The notes: a model not told the origin generated them from the sequence alone. A stretch of 64,000 nt of DNA from Anagrus nilaparvatae (GCA_022575985.1 JAKSXM010000007.1:68912501-68976500), one strand, 5' to 3'; positions 47,781 through 61,402 are shown, numbered from the stretch's first letter. Program-made: numbers and translations.

Positions 47781-50115
47781 GACTATAAAACCTTTTCATA
47801 ATTATATGATATTTCAGTAAATTTATTTTTTAAAACTTTGTTGCTTAAGAAATCTTTAGAAAATGCTAAAAATAATTATATTTCACTCCTTAAATTTTTA
47901 ATTAATATAAAAGTTATTTTGCACTTCATTCACTGTTTAGAAAATAACTGAGTTGTTTTTAAAAAGGAACACGTATTAAAGATGATTAGATACAAGTAAA
48001 CATATTGATCTTGCAGTATTACAATTTTTACGCGTTTATTCTATAAGAAAATTGCAAGATTACATTAAAACTATTTTCATGTGCAACTTTAAGGAAAATC
48101 GAAACATTTAATTTTATTTTTATGTATTACGAAGGTCGAAATAAGTGAACTGAAATCAGGAAGTTTATCATATTTGTTTCAATCATGTATTTTAAAGATT
48201 TTTTAAATTCATTTTCGGGGTAATACTGTTTATTAATTACCTCTCAAATCTATCAACTAGGCGATGCAATATAATTTATTTATTCATGCGGTTTTATTGA
48301 AGCCTACATGCATAGTTGAGCTGCTTTGGTTGAATATTCAACTTCCTGGTTGAAAATTCAACCAAAAGCTAAAATACAAAATAAAAATGATGTAATAATA
48401 ATACAGGGCAAAAAATGAACGGTGCGTTCATGAAAAGTTAATTAATTTTATAATTTACTATAAGTTAGTGATATTTTATGTATTACTTCATTTGGCCCCG
48501 CGAAGCTGAGGAGCTTTTTATGGTATATAAGATTATAAGGGAATATTTAGTATAGAATTGATTTCTGGTAAAAATATAATAAATATAATCGGGAGAAAAA
48601 AAAAATAATAAAAATAACTTTTATATACGTAAGCAGCGAGACATAGTCAATACTTTTCTAAATTTCGGATTACTTTTTTTTTTTATATATCGTTTTCTAA
48701 CAAAAATATTTTTAAGAACCCCTGTAGGTATAAGAAAGTATTAGTCATTTTTTCTTTTCTATATTTTTATGTATTTTCTATAAAAGTATTTAATATTAAA
48801 ATATGTATATGAAACATTCTTTATGAATTCAGGTATTTCCAAGATGCCAAAAATTAATCTAAAGATTCGATTGTTAATAAAATTACCACACATGCATTTT
48901 AAACTACTATTCTTGTCGTATACAATCTTTGGCCATAAAAAATAATTCCTAACGCGTAAACTGCTATTTAGGTTATTCTTTACTTTTCTTTGTCAGCAGC
49001 AAAAAGTCATCTTTCGGCAGCTAACAAGAAAAAAATATTGTTCACGTATAGCTGACGTATTTTACTAATTTTGGTATATCTTTTTTTCAAACATCCTTAC
49101 TGCAGTTAATCATTTTTGAGTCTTTAATCGACTTCACCTATCTCAAACAGGGTTGTGAAATACGGTTGATTTTTGCATGCATTAGCCATATGTATATACG
49201 GGAACTAAGAAATACTTTCCGTATTTTTCATAGCAGTATATACGGAAAAACTAATATAAATCCATATCCGTATATACGGGTTCAAAAAAAGAATAGAAAA
49301 TGGAGTTTCGGGCGAATTGGTTAAATTTTTAATATCTTGTAGGTTTAATCATTCTGAAAAAAATTCTCAATGGGCACAAATCTCAAATGTCCTAACTTTG
49401 AAAGCTTGAAAGCTCCAAAGCTCTATCGTGCTTAAAAACCTTTTACTTTTATTTTTGAAGTATATCTTTTTGATTTCAAAATCGGATATCATATTGACGA
49501 TATTGTCAATTGACATCTGTCAATTAGCTGTCAAATCTCTAAAATATCGTAAAAAACTTTAAAGTTTAGCCAATACTTACGTTTTTGAGATTACTGATTT
49601 CAATTCTAATGTCAAAATCGACATTTTGTTTCATTTTTGTTTTGTTTATTTGATGTCTTTTTTTCAGGCAATTTCGACAATCTGCCATCAGATTCAAAAT
49701 CAGCGACTTCAAAAACGTAAAGATATACTTTAAAAATAAAAGAAAAAAGGTTTTTAAGCAATTTTGTTGTGATGTAGCTTGAGAGCTTTCAAGCTCAGTA
49801 GCAGCTAAAGTTGGTACTTTTGAGCTTTGTGCCCATTGTACTTTTATTCAAAATGATGAAATGTACAACATATATCATAAATTCAGCCAATTGGACCGAA
49901 ACTCCATTTCCTATACTTTTGTATTGACCTGGGTCCTTTTACTGCATGTATGGCTTAGCCGATAATGACTAATAGTCCATGTATACCTCATCTAATTTAG
50001 TCCAAACAGCTAAAGTAAAATGTTTTGGTGTCCTTTTTTGGATGAATTATAAAAGAAAATCGGAAAATTCAAAATGGCTGACTTGAAATGACACGAAATT
50101 CACCTACAATGTTTA

Positions 50116-51130
50116 ATTAAAAATTATTTTTCATGAAAAGTATCGAAGCCAATAAATTTAAAAGTTATTTATTTGTTTTCTTCCTTTTATAAAATTTTAT
50201 ATAATAAATAAACTTTGAACGAAGATTCATGTATATTAAAAACTTAGTTAAACAGTATTTAAGTGCTAATCTCTTTCGTATTTTAGAAATAAAATCAACG
50301 TCCAAAAAAAACTATGGAAAAAGAAAGATATATATGTATGTATATATATATAAAATCACGAAGATAGAAAAGTAAAAAAGAGTTTTTATATAAACATAGT
50401 TTTCTATTTACTAATATAATCTTAACTAAAGCTTTAAGCTTTTATTGTATATACACATAGTATTATATATTAGCTAAATCTTTCTTAACTTTTAAAGAGA
50501 TATACTATCTATACATGTGTATAAGTATGTGTACATTACATTTATACTTATTTGTATAATTTTCATACGTGATATATTATATATATAGTAAATGTGTGTG
50601 TATTTGTGTGTAAGTTTTTCAAGACTTGGACTTTTCTAAAAACTTTCTACTTAGAAGCTCGTAAAAGAACTCAGTAAAGCAAGTCGTAAAATGGATAAGA
50701 AGAGAATATATATAATATACATATATATGTTATAGAACTGAGGGTGAGAATATGAGCTAGTCTTTATATATAAGAAAAAGGGTGACTATATAACTTTTTG
50801 GTTCATTCTTGAATATACTTTTACTAGAAAATTTTCAATTTGCTTTACTATTATATTTGTAGCTATGAATTTTGTATATAATAAATAAAATTTTGATTTA
50901 TATTTTATGATTTAGTGTTTGGTATATATAAAAATTATTACCCTGAGTATAAAAATTTTTTATGTTTATTAGTTTACTTATTATATTAGGTAGAGTATAA
51001 AATAATAAAAAAAAATCTGATCTTATCTGTGATTCATGCTAAATTAGAACAAAAAGTTCAGCTAAGTTTTTTGTTGTTGCATTTTTAACAAAATTTATAG
51101 TAATAAATTTTCAACATTTCTAAAATCAAG
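50116..51130. other. AT-rich DNA with TA/TATG microsatellites
   Basis: Several short ATATATGTATG-type runs (about 50325-50355, 50565-50600, 50705-50735). No coding exon recognised. Confidence 0.45.
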
Positions 51131-51330
51131 ATGTACTCAGAATAATTATGAAAACTCAAATAAATAAGTATTGTGCAGTTCAAACTGACCCAAAAAAAAA
51201 AAAAATAGAATTGTTATGAAACTGCCAAAAATTAAGTTGAGGGCATTTATTTCAAATTTTTGATTAAAACCAGAACAACTCTTGTTGACTCCAGAACAAC
51301 TATTATTTCTTAATAAGGGTTTAGATCTTA
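51130..51330. repeat. Dispersed repeat (inverted partner 55540-55740)
   Basis: AATAAGTATTGTGCAGTTCA, a CTGCCAAAAAT block, GGCATTTATTTC and AACCAGAACAA occur here and, complemented, in reverse order at 55540-55740. Confidence 0.65.
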
Positions 51331-51639
51331 TTTAGATCTTATTTCAAAAAATTTGGTTTAAGGGATTTTTGATTCATCGAGTAGGTTCTGTGATCTTGAG
51401 GATACACTTTCTCAAACATACATCCCTACACACAACAAGGCAATATAAGCATTTAGAGGCATCGGAATGACCTGGGGACCAAATTTCTCCACGAATTGGA
51501 CTATTTAGAAATTTTTCCGTTTTTTGACCTGACAAACTTATAAGGCACGATTTCATCTATGTATTGCATACATAGGGTGATCGTGCCTAAAAATATAAGA
51601 ATCTTGTGTTATTTTGCATTTTTATGATATTTCACTGAT

Positions 51640-51890
51640 GCAAAGTTTATGCAAAAGCTATGAAATTTATTGCGCGGATAACATTTAGAAGGTTTTTCAC
51701 CTGTATGAAGCAAAAGTACAAGAATAAACTTGCCTTTAGAAATACCAGATTGGGCCCAAAAACAATAGGTGTCATTAACTCGATAAAATAAACTCAGTTT
51801 TAAAAAATGAAAGCCCGTTTGATCGTTTTGGCTATATCGTGTCCAAAAGGTGTCGATTTTTGCATCCATTAAGGTAGAGCTTCGCTCTAT
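51640..51890. repeat. Dispersed repeat (copy 2; inverted partner 4110-4390)
   Basis: Reverse complement of the repeat at 4110-4390, ending near AGAGCTTCGCTCT. The frame across it on the minus strand is not a known protein. Confidence 0.65.
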
Positions 51891-52149
51891 AATTAAATCC
51901 CGGAAAAAAAGAAAATTCTTCTACAAAATTGAAAATTTATTTTATTTTATTTTACAAAAAATTCATAACATTTACTCAAAAACAAAAAATTTTATGGGCA
52001 AAAAACCTCAAAAAAGCAAAAACTAAATTACTTGAAACTTGCAGCCCTCCAATTACAAGGTTACTGGCCTAGATAAGGTTCACTTAATTGAGTCTGACTA
52101 CTTCTGCACGGGGCTTTGTTTAAATTTAGGTCCCGAATTTACAGCCGCA

Positions 52150-52490
52150 ATTAAGAAAATGTTAAAAATTTGCTTACATTGAATAAATGTCAAACTCAAT
52201 ATGTTTATATTTATTAATATGATTGTTACAATTAATCTCAATTAAAGATATTTTTATGCGTTTTTTCAATTTTTTTAAATTTCTACTGTAAGCTAATTCA
52301 ATTTAAATTTTGTCACTTTTATTCAAAGTATAAACACTGCAATTATTAAATTGTATGAAAAATCAAATAATTATCTATATATTGTTGTAAAAAATAAAGT
52401 TATTAATAAATAAACTTGTAATTTTAAAAAATAATGATTTCGTGTCATCTCAACAATACCTATCCCCAAATCCCTTAATCCTATCTAAAA
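52150..52490. repeat. Dispersed repeat (inverted partner 56820-57165)
   Basis: Shared blocks include GTCAAACTCAATATG, ATAAAGTTATTAATAAATAA and AAAATAATGATTTCGT, complemented at 56820-57165. Together with the pair 51130/55540 this suggests two fragments of one element in different relative order. Confidence 0.65.
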
Positions 52491-52636
52491 TACTCCATTA
52501 ATGAATAATAAAATTTATTAAAAGTATCAAAAAGATTTGAGTGTGGAAAATATTTCTCATAATTAATGAAGAATAATTATTTTATTTTTCTTGACAAATG
52601 ACAAATGAAAATTAACAAAATCTTGTCTTATAATTA

Positions 52637-54297
52637 TGGTACTCGTAGTCGTACATGAACGGTTAAGGATTTTTGTTCATTAAAATTAAAATATTTAATA
52701 TTTAATCTTATTAATGTTAAAAGTTTTGTTTTTAATGATAATAATGATAAATGCAACTCCTTAGTAACACATTAACACAAAAATTTTGTATACCAATTAG
52801 GATTTCATTTTATGAAATTAAGTTATATTAGCTACATGTTTTTGGCGCCATTACGTGAACGATCGAATTTTAAATGGGAAAACCGTGTGTATATGTCGCA
52901 GGCGTTTTGTTATTTTCCGTCACTTTGTAAATAGCCTAGGCGATTTATGAAGTGACGAGGCCGGATTAGGCACTTTGTATTTTAAAATAAAAATATAATT
53001 TTTAAATAAAAATTACCATAAAAATAACGAAAGTACTAGTCATTTTGTAGCGAGTGAAAAAGATTATTTTAAGAGGATTAAAAAAATATAAAAGTACTAG
53101 TCGTTTTAAAGTTTTGAAAATTTATCATTTTATGCCTCTATCAATCTCATATTTGTTTATTTACGTTTATTGAAAATTTAAAATAGCCTAGTCACTTTCT
53201 AATTTCTTTGTTCGCAATTAAAACTTGTTTATTTTTATTCGTGTTTATTAACGTTCGTATTAACGAAGCTTATAATGGTATGAAAAGAGCAGCTGAAGAC
53301 ATGCTACAATTAATATTGGGCAAACGGTTTTAGTAGGTGTACCTAAGGTTGACCGCGGACCTTTAGATGCCCATAATATTCTAGGCTGTCGTAGATTTTC
53401 GGAATGAACTTTATCAAATTTCAACTACCGCTGGTACCTTAAATAATTGGTACCTGCGGAACGAATTACAGCCAACCCCAAGTAAAAAAGTGAATATATT
53501 ATCAATATATTGATTTTGAAATATATTGTGAACAATATATTGTGAACAATATATTGGAAAAAAAACCAACATTTTAGATTAAAAAAGTATAATTTTAAAA
53601 CATAAAATATAATTAAATCATAAAATGATTTAGAGCTATCAAACACCTTGTTGCCTAAAATTTAACCAGAAAAGATTAGAATGAAAGAAGTATTTAGAAG
53701 TAGAAAAAGATTAATGTCAGCCTAAGGGATTCGGGGTTTCCTGAAAGCTAAAAAAAAGGACACATCCATAATTTTGTTACATTGAAAATTTGTTGACCCT
53801 CTGAATGTCTACCTGGCCTGATTTATTGACCTGTAAAATAAAATCATAAATTTATTAGCTGAGTGACCGAAAGTTACTTTTATTATTTGGTCTTTTTAAA
53901 ATATAGTTTAATTATAAAATTTTAAAAAGTTAATTTTTTTCATAAAAATAAAAAAAATAAATATTTTCTAAATTTAATTGAAGTTGAAAAAAAATATGAA
54001 TTGTAAGAACCTTACAAAAACTTTGTGCTTCTTGCCCAAATTTTGCCATTAACATATACATATAACATATAATATATACAAAAAGGCTCCAGTACCTGGA
54101 TGACCTTAAATTTTCAATTCTTTGATTCTAAGCGACTTCAAAATATATTCTATTAAATTTTTTTTAAATTATGCAGTGATCCTTCAGCTTTAAAATTTAT
54201 CATCTTTTTTAATTCAAAATTAACAAATAATACGAACAATCAAATACTGAATTATCACTTATGTACTGAAGATCGTTCATGTGCTGGTTCGACTACC
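52637..54297. mobile_element. Second GTACATGAACG-type TIR element (1.66 kb)
   Basis: The left end GGTACTCGTAGTCGTACATG and right end GTTCATGTGCTGGTTCGACT match the element at 23814-25562, with TA or A/T flanks. Internal motif variants occur at about 52852 (CCATTACGTGAACGATCGAA) and 54088 (CAGTACCTGGATGA). Unlike the first copy it contains an integrase-like remnant at 53273-53470, so it may be nearer to the autonomous form. Confidence 0.7.
53273..53470 (+). pseudogene. Decayed integrase C-terminal-like fragment
   Basis: After a frame change near 53310, the plus strand reads ATINIGQTVLVGVPKVDRGP followed by LDAHNILGCRRFSE, a TGA, then TLSNFNYRWYLK, a TAA and LVPAERIT. The pattern GD/GQxVLVxVPxVDRGxxDxxNILG is, to my knowledge, that of the C-terminal domain of KRBA2-like, transposon-derived integrases found in insects. 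Two stops and the short length make it a relic. Confidence 0.4.
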
Positions 54298-54299
54298 TA

Positions 54300-57200
54300 A
54301 ATTTTTGTTATTTGAAATTAAATTTTCATATTAATGAAAATATACCAAAAAGAAAATTGACTTCGGAAATGGGTGATCGAAAACGCAAAAAAATTTCATC
54401 TTTTTTCACTAAAATTTATTTTTCTCAAGATAAAATTGCTTTTTTGTATTTTAATTTGAGCTCTTAATTTGCAGTTTTACAGTTTAAAGTCAGGAAAATT
54501 AAAATTTAAAAACTCAAAAAATTGTTACTGAAATTACATCATATTTGAAAATAGTAATCACTAAAAAGTCAAAATCAAAGTGCTATGTGTTTTTTTGAAC
54601 GTTTTTCTAAAACAATTTTTTTTTTCTATTTGACACTTTTGTTGCAGATAAATGTTAATATTACGTCTTATAGGGTAAATTAACTACGGAAATAAGTAGC
54701 CTGCCCTACATATGAACTTAAAATAAACAAATCGACTATGCCTACACTGTAAACTTTCTTGTCCGGATAAGGAACAGGGTAGTAAGTTTACTATTTTTAC
54801 AGTATATATATATGAAACAAAAAAAATTAAATCATCTGTTCTGTACATAAGTAACATTAATATTTTTTTATTTTAGTTATTTAATCTAGAAATATCACAA
54901 AAAACCATTTTGGCTCATACATAAGGCAGGCGAATGCCTTGGGGTTTATTTTGATAAACTAAAATTCACATGTCAGTATTAACATTGCAAAAAAATAATT
55001 GAAATATTAATTTTACTAAATAGCAGGATTTAATTGGTACAGACTTTAATAAATTTAAACAAAATTTGCATTGGGCTATATTCTGCCTCGTATTCTGCTA
55101 AATTCAAAATGTGTATTTCATTTTATATTCTTTTTTTTTATTTGATATATAATATAATGCAATAGTTAAACATTTTTCATTGCAAGTAAATAAATTCAAT
55201 GTACACATTAATTTTTTCTATTTCATTAGTATAATACCAAATAAAAGCTGGTAAAAGACCATTTGTTTCCCATAAAAAATATACGGTATTGCTCATTTAC
55301 TGACACCCGATATAATTCCTATATACCTTCGAAAATACCGAAACTTTAACAAAATACAGTTTATGTAATCATGAACATTATAGTATTGGATTTTTTAATC
55401 ATGGTTTTTTTCTAAGAATTTTTATGAAAAAATCTGTGTGTATTTGTTACAAGAAAATAAAAAATAATTAAATAACCAATTAAAATAACCAATAAAAACA
55501 TGTTAGATTTCTGTAATTTTTGGATCATAAATGTCTGGATCAAAACCCTTACTTTTTATTGTTCTGGTTTTAATCATAAATAGGAAATAAATGCCTTCAA
55601 CTTGATTCTACGCAATGTACCAAATTTAAAAATTAGACTGTGCAATTTTGTTATATAGATTTTTGGCAGTTGAAATTCTATTTTTTTTTGCGTCAGTTTG
55701 AACAGCACAATACTTATTTATTTAAGTTTTCATAATTATATTCGGATACGAAATTTCCCTGGCAATCCAATTCCGGGGACAAAATTTTTTTTTGATTAGC
55801 GCATGCGCGAGAAATCGCTTAGATAGGCTGTTTTTTTCAAAAGTCGATTTCTTAAATGCCTATTACGAAAAATCTTCTAACCAGGCTTAAATTTTTCTTT
55901 GAACTTTAAATTTTGTGGAAAAAAATAAATTTCGATATGACTTTATGAGAGCTTTATTAAGATTAATAAAGAGCTATTAAGATTAATAAGAGCTTTATTA
56001 AGAGTTCTATGTCAAAAAGTAGCAGCTTTCAAAAGTCACTTGACCAATTAAAAATCTGACTAAAAATTTGAATTTCGTGGGTAATTTTACATATAGATAT
56101 ATCTTTTTGTTTTTAAGAACGTTTATGTTAAAGCAGCGAAATTTTAAAATGAATGATCAAAATATCTCATCTTTTTAAGGAATTTTTGTTTGTTTTTTAA
56201 ATTATACTAAATTAATCTTAATAAATCAGAAAATTCTTTATTATTTGGCTGTTTAATCATAAAAGCTCTCCAATCTTTCTCTTTTTTCTAAAATAACATT
56301 TTTGGATATTTTTTAATTTACCACTATTTAATAATTTTACTCTTTTTTTCATGTAAAAATCTATGAAATTAGAAGGATAACTACTAGCCAGTAGATTATT
56401 TTTATTAACTGTAAATTATCCTGATGCAATTCTCGATGCGAAAGTTTAATACATTTATCAACTAGACTAAAAACTATTGCTTCCTTTGTTCAATAGGATT
56501 GTGAGAAGTTACGTTCAAAAACCTTACTGTATAAGTCTTTTTTCTGTACCAATTAATTTTACAAAAATCATTCTCCTTCTCTGGTTATCTGGTTATCTCC
56601 AAAAAATTTTGTCCTCTTGTTTGATCTCAATAGTAAATTTTATAGAATTATATTTATATACTACTTTATTTTTTTAAATATAATTTAAGCAATATGATAA
56701 TGACTTGTGGTATGAAATATTTCAATTTAATTTTTGCAAACATATTAGGTAACATATTAAATTTTGTAGCTTTATTTTTAACCCTATACCAGGACCTATG
56801 CTTATGAATAATAGGTATTGTTGACATAAGACGAAATCATTATTTTTTAAAATTACAAGTTTATTTATTAATAACTTTATTTTTTACAACAGTATATAAA
56901 TATTTATTTGATTTTTCAGTAACTTACAATTAAATTATAGTTTAAATTACATTGACGTAAAATTTAATAAGTGTATTGTTTATATTTTAAATAAAAGTGA
57001 CAAAATATAAATTGAATAATGAGCTTACAATAGAAATTTATAAATATTAAAAAAATGCAATAAAAATATCCTTAACTGAGATTAACTGTAACATTTATAT
57101 TAATAAATACTAACATATTGAGTTTGACCTTTTCCTACTCTAAGGAAATTTTTAACATCTTCTTATTGGCGGATGTTGATAAAGCCCCCATAAAGCTCAT

Positions 57201-57700
57201 CAATTTTTATATAATATAAAAAATTTTTTTTTGTAAATATTTATTTATAATCTAAAATTCAAAAAATTTTTCCAAATAAATATAAACAGTTAATTGTCAA
57301 CCTAATTTCATGTTACAGAATATTCAAATTTGGGGCCATATGCCCCGAAAAATCATAGTGAAGCAAGCTAAGGATTTGGAGCTTTGACGTACTATCTATT
57401 TGATTAGAAAGCCATAAAAGTTTTCAGTGTACATATTATGCAAAAAAAATTACCCATTTTTGACCCATGCCAGCCTTCTATTATTAACTAATAATTTCCG
57501 TCACGCAGGCAAACTGCAGAAAACCCATGCCAAGCCCAGCTCAGATAAATATTTACTTTATGGTGTTCGATTTTTTTGTGTTTCTTTGTAGGTAAAAGAG
57601 TTTTTAACGAAAGCAAATTCTGCAGGTTTACTGATCTACTGTATGCATTCAGATACTATACTAATATATTTTAAAATTTTATACGGTTTTTAGGCTTAGC
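54300..57700. other. AT-rich DNA without a recognised gene
   Basis: Contains the partner repeats at 55540-55740 and 56820-57165, and a tiny hairpin at 54745-54803 with CACTGTAAA / TTTTTACAG ends next to TA that may be a miniature element. All frames are short and without family resemblance. Confidence 0.45.
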
Positions 57701-57725
57701 CTACCCTTTCAAGGTCTATAAAGTA

Positions 57726-60700
57726 CACTGTAAAAAGTAACTTTCTTCCCGACGAATTGTCCTGAGATCTCTAGAGATCTCCAGAGATCTCTAGAGATCT
57801 CTAAATTGGGGAGATCTCTAAACTTGTTTTTAATTATTTCAAATGATTGAAGCTTATTATGCTAAAAATGCTTATAAATAGCTCCAACAAGCCTACATTA
57901 TTCATAATACGTGTAAAAAAAAATTCAAGCTGTATTTATACATAGCTAAACCATCAAAATTTGCCTTTTAATCAAACGAAAATCTGTAAAAATATTATTT
58001 TTTTCTATAATTATTACGAAAATTGAAGCTAAACTTAGGTTTCTGACAAAAGATTTTTAAAAAGTGAATTACTATTAATATGATTAATAAAACTTGTATA
58101 TTTTAAAGCTCAAAAAGCACTCTATGTCAATAAAATCATAATTTGCTTATGGAGAAATTGAAGAAATTTCAAAGATTTAAATCATTTCAACTGTTTGGAG
58201 ATATTATTCAGAATTGAAGAATCCTTTTTTATTAAATAGACAAATAATTTATCATATATACCTTCAGTTTTCTTGAAAGAACCTACTGAATCTCGAGCCA
58301 AGTGCCCCAACTTTACATGAGAAGGGGATTCTCAGACGAATATTTTAAATTTTGCTGTAACTTTACTTTTCCACCAAATAACTTCCTGAGTCTTATTTTT
58401 CTGATCACAAACGAATTAATGAAATATTGCGAATAAACATTTAAAGCGTTTAATATCACATATAAACAAAATTTGTTATTATTATTACTGCTAACTTTTA
58501 TCATAACTGTCTTTCTAACCTAAATTACTATCAAATAAAAAATGAACAAAGTAGCGTGTTATTTTGTCGAAATTTCCGAAAACCGGCCTCTTTACAATAT
58601 GAAAAATGGTCTATTAGGGATAGTAAAAAAATTAAAATACAATTTTTTACCAAATGTTTAAATTACTGCTAAAATTAGAATTTATCGCATATACCCAGAA
58701 AAGTAAAGAATGACCTAAATCGCACGTAAATTACTATCTGAGGCGAAGCTTTTTTTATGACCCAGGGTCATATACGATATTTCTGTGTCCGTTGATAGAA
58801 AAAATTTTTATAAGCTTCAAATTTTTTAAAATGTTTACTTGCAATATTTCTTAAAATCATTTGTGAGATTTCGCGATTAAAGGTTAGAATCCCAATTGAA
58901 ATATTTTATAAAATATCAAAAATCACTATCTTTAAAGAATTATAACTTGAAACTTGAAAATAGTTAAGATTTGTAGTTCTGTTATATGAAATCCATTTTA
59001 ATCGAAAATGGTCCAGTTACCACAATGAGAAGTTTTAGGTTATTTTTTGTAGTTATTAAATATTTTTATTAATTACTTACATTTTGCGGGTCGTTGAACG
59101 CAAGTATGATATCAGTTTTTATCTAAGATGACCAAGTTGCCCATAATAAGCAACATTAGGTTATCTTTTGCGTTTTCTTAGATGTTTATTTTTGTGAGTA
59201 GAAAAAAAAGACTCAGGAAGTTATTTGGTGGAAAAGTAAAGTTACAGCAAAATTTAAAATATTCGTCTGAGAATCCCCTTCTCATGTAAAGTTGGGGCAC
59301 TTGGCTCGAGATTCAGTAGGTTCTTTCAAGAAAACTGAAGGTATATATGATAAATTATTTGTCTATTTAATGAAAAAGGATTCTTCAATTCTGAATAATA
59401 TCTCCAAACAGTTGAAATGATTTAAATCTTTGAAATTTCTTCAATTTCTCCATAAGCAAATTATGATTTTATTGACATAGAGTGCTTTTTGAGCTTTAAA
59501 ATATACAAGTTTTATTAATCATATTAATAGTAATTCTCTTTTTAAAAATCTTTTGTCAGAAACCTAAGTTTAGCTTCAATTTTCGTAATAATTATAGAAA
59601 AAAATAATATTTTTACAGATTTTCGTTTGATTAAAAGGCAAATTTTGATGGTTTAGCTATGTATAAATACAGCTTGAATTTTTTTTTACATGTATTATGA
59701 ATAATGTAGGCTTGTTGGAGCTATTTATAAGCATTTTTAGCATAATAAGCTTCAATCATTTGAAATAATTAAAAACAAGTTTAGAGATCTCCAGAGATCT
59801 CTAGAGATCTCAGGACAATTCGTCGGGTTATATTAAAAAAAAAATTAGAACATTTTCGAAAAAAATCGTATATTTACTAAAATTAGTATATTAACAAAAT
59901 TCGAGTATTCTCGATTTTTTTTTGTGAATTCACAAGAAAAATTGATAATTTACAATTTTATTTCGAAAATTTATAAAAACTAGGGGGCTACGCCCCCTGC
60001 GCGCTAAAGCGCGCCAACCCTCTCAAATTCAATTTTAAATGAGAAACAATTTAAACTTTAAACAAATATTTAATTAATTAAACAAATTGTCTATTTTATT
60101 TATACATAATCTTCATTAAGTGTCTTTGAGTATAAGCTAAAATTTATTTTTTGATGTTACTTTTACTTACTGGGGGACAACCTTAACTTTTTAAATAAAA
60201 TTGTGTACGAATTTACCCTTGATGTAAATGTATATTTTACCAATCATTTGATATGTTATATAACTTTATATCGCACTTATTTCATAAATGGATCCCTCAT
60301 AAATAACTAATTTTTTATTAAGGACAAATAATATTATATTATTCACCCTTCCGCAATGAAGAAAAAAAATTTTTTAAAATAAAATTTTAATAAAATACAA
60401 AATTTAAAAAAAAAGCGCCATTAAAAATAATAGACTGCAAGAGCACGTTACTATATAAATTTCTAAATGTATAACAGCTGATAAGTATTGACCAATCAGA
60501 ATTAGTTTTAAAATGTCTCAAAATCAGCGTTACATTTCATTATTTTAATAGAAGAATAGTTGTAAATTTCCGAAAAGTAGTTGTGAATTTACTACTTTTT
60601 TCGTAAAGTCACAAAAAAAAATCGAGAATTCTCGAATTTTTCGATAATATACTAAATTTAGTAAATTTACGATTTTTATCGAATATTTACAAAATTTTTT

Positions 60701-60769
60701 GAAAATTCACTAATTTTTCGAAAAAATTCTATTTTTTTTGGAAATCTATGAAAGTTACTTTTTACAGTG
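57726..60769. mobile_element. 3.04 kb CACTG-ended element containing a large palindrome
   Basis: Outer termini CACTGTAAAAAGTAACTTTC and its complement are flanked by TA (57724-57725, 60770-60771), indicating a TA-inserting TIR element. Just inside the left end a second palindrome begins (57748-59827): ends CCCGACGAATTGTCCTGAGA and its complement, arms of about 650 bp, unpaired centre about 58400-59195. Near its ends AGAGATCTCT, itself palindromic, is repeated in tandem. The rest (59828-60764) has GAATTCTCGA-like AT hairpins and a GGGGGCTACGCCCCC hairpin near 59985. No coding frame. Confidence 0.75.
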
Positions 60770-60814
60770 TATTATATTCTAATTTATTCACATATAGAAT
60801 AACAAATAGAATTA

Positions 60815-61020
60815 CTTATAATTTCCATTTTTTCTAAATTTTAAAATCAAATTTTCAATAAAAAATTCATTTTGATGAATAGCAAACTACTGGGTACGTT
60901 AGTTAAAAGAGATATAGATTATATCACGTATCAAAAAAGTGAGTTTATAGTAATAAATCGAAAAGATTGATTATTGGTCCAACAAGGTCAAAAAAAATTT
61001 TTATTATAAAAATCTTTAAA
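60815..61020. repeat. Dispersed repeat (direct partner at 15820-16030)
   Basis: See the partner entry; both hold the CATTTTGATGAATAGCAAA block and the GGTCCAACA block in the same order. Confidence 0.6.
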
Positions 61021-61327
61021 TTAACTTTGATAAACAGAATGAGCATTGACTAAATATTTAAGAATAACTGAATATTTCTCATATTTAGGCATTATTTCAA
61101 GAAAAGCCATTTTTAGCCTACCACAGCCTACCCCTTATGCATGCGCGCCTGTATTAATAAAATAATGATCTATCGGCTAATTATTGATATAGAAAAAAAT
61201 TATCTTGCATATTTAATGTTGTGTAATTTTACATCCAAAATTTAGTAACAATAAATTCGTAAAAAGATCATTTTAAAATAATATCTACCTTATAACGAGG
61301 ATTTTTAATTAAATAAATAATTTTTGA

Positions 61328-61402
61328 TAATATACATACATATATATTTATTAATATATTTATAATTAAAGAGCGCCTTTTAATATATATATGTATGTAT
61401 AA
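61328..61402. repeat. AT-rich hairpin
   Basis: AATATACATACATATATATT pairs with ATATATATGTATGTATA across a short loop containing AAAGAGCGCC. Confidence 0.6.

Larger units (their letters stand above)
34344..50115. repeat. Segmental duplication, unit 2
   Basis: Direct repeat of 5862-28646. It has its own private insertions (42450-45309 and 45421-46760), keeps about 590 bp that unit 1 has lost in the RT remnant, and serves as the empty-site reference for the unit-1 insertions. The right limit is set by loss of match after CACCTACAATGTTTAAT. Confidence 0.85.

Noticed and set aside
50320..50740. Promoter or regulatory region suggested by repeated TATATA runs
   Set aside because: These are simple microsatellites with no adjacent gene; TATA-like words are uninformative at this AT content.
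54745..54803. 59-bp hairpin with CACTGTAAA / TTTTTACAG ends
   Set aside because: Too short and too simple to call an element with confidence; noted only in the regional entry.
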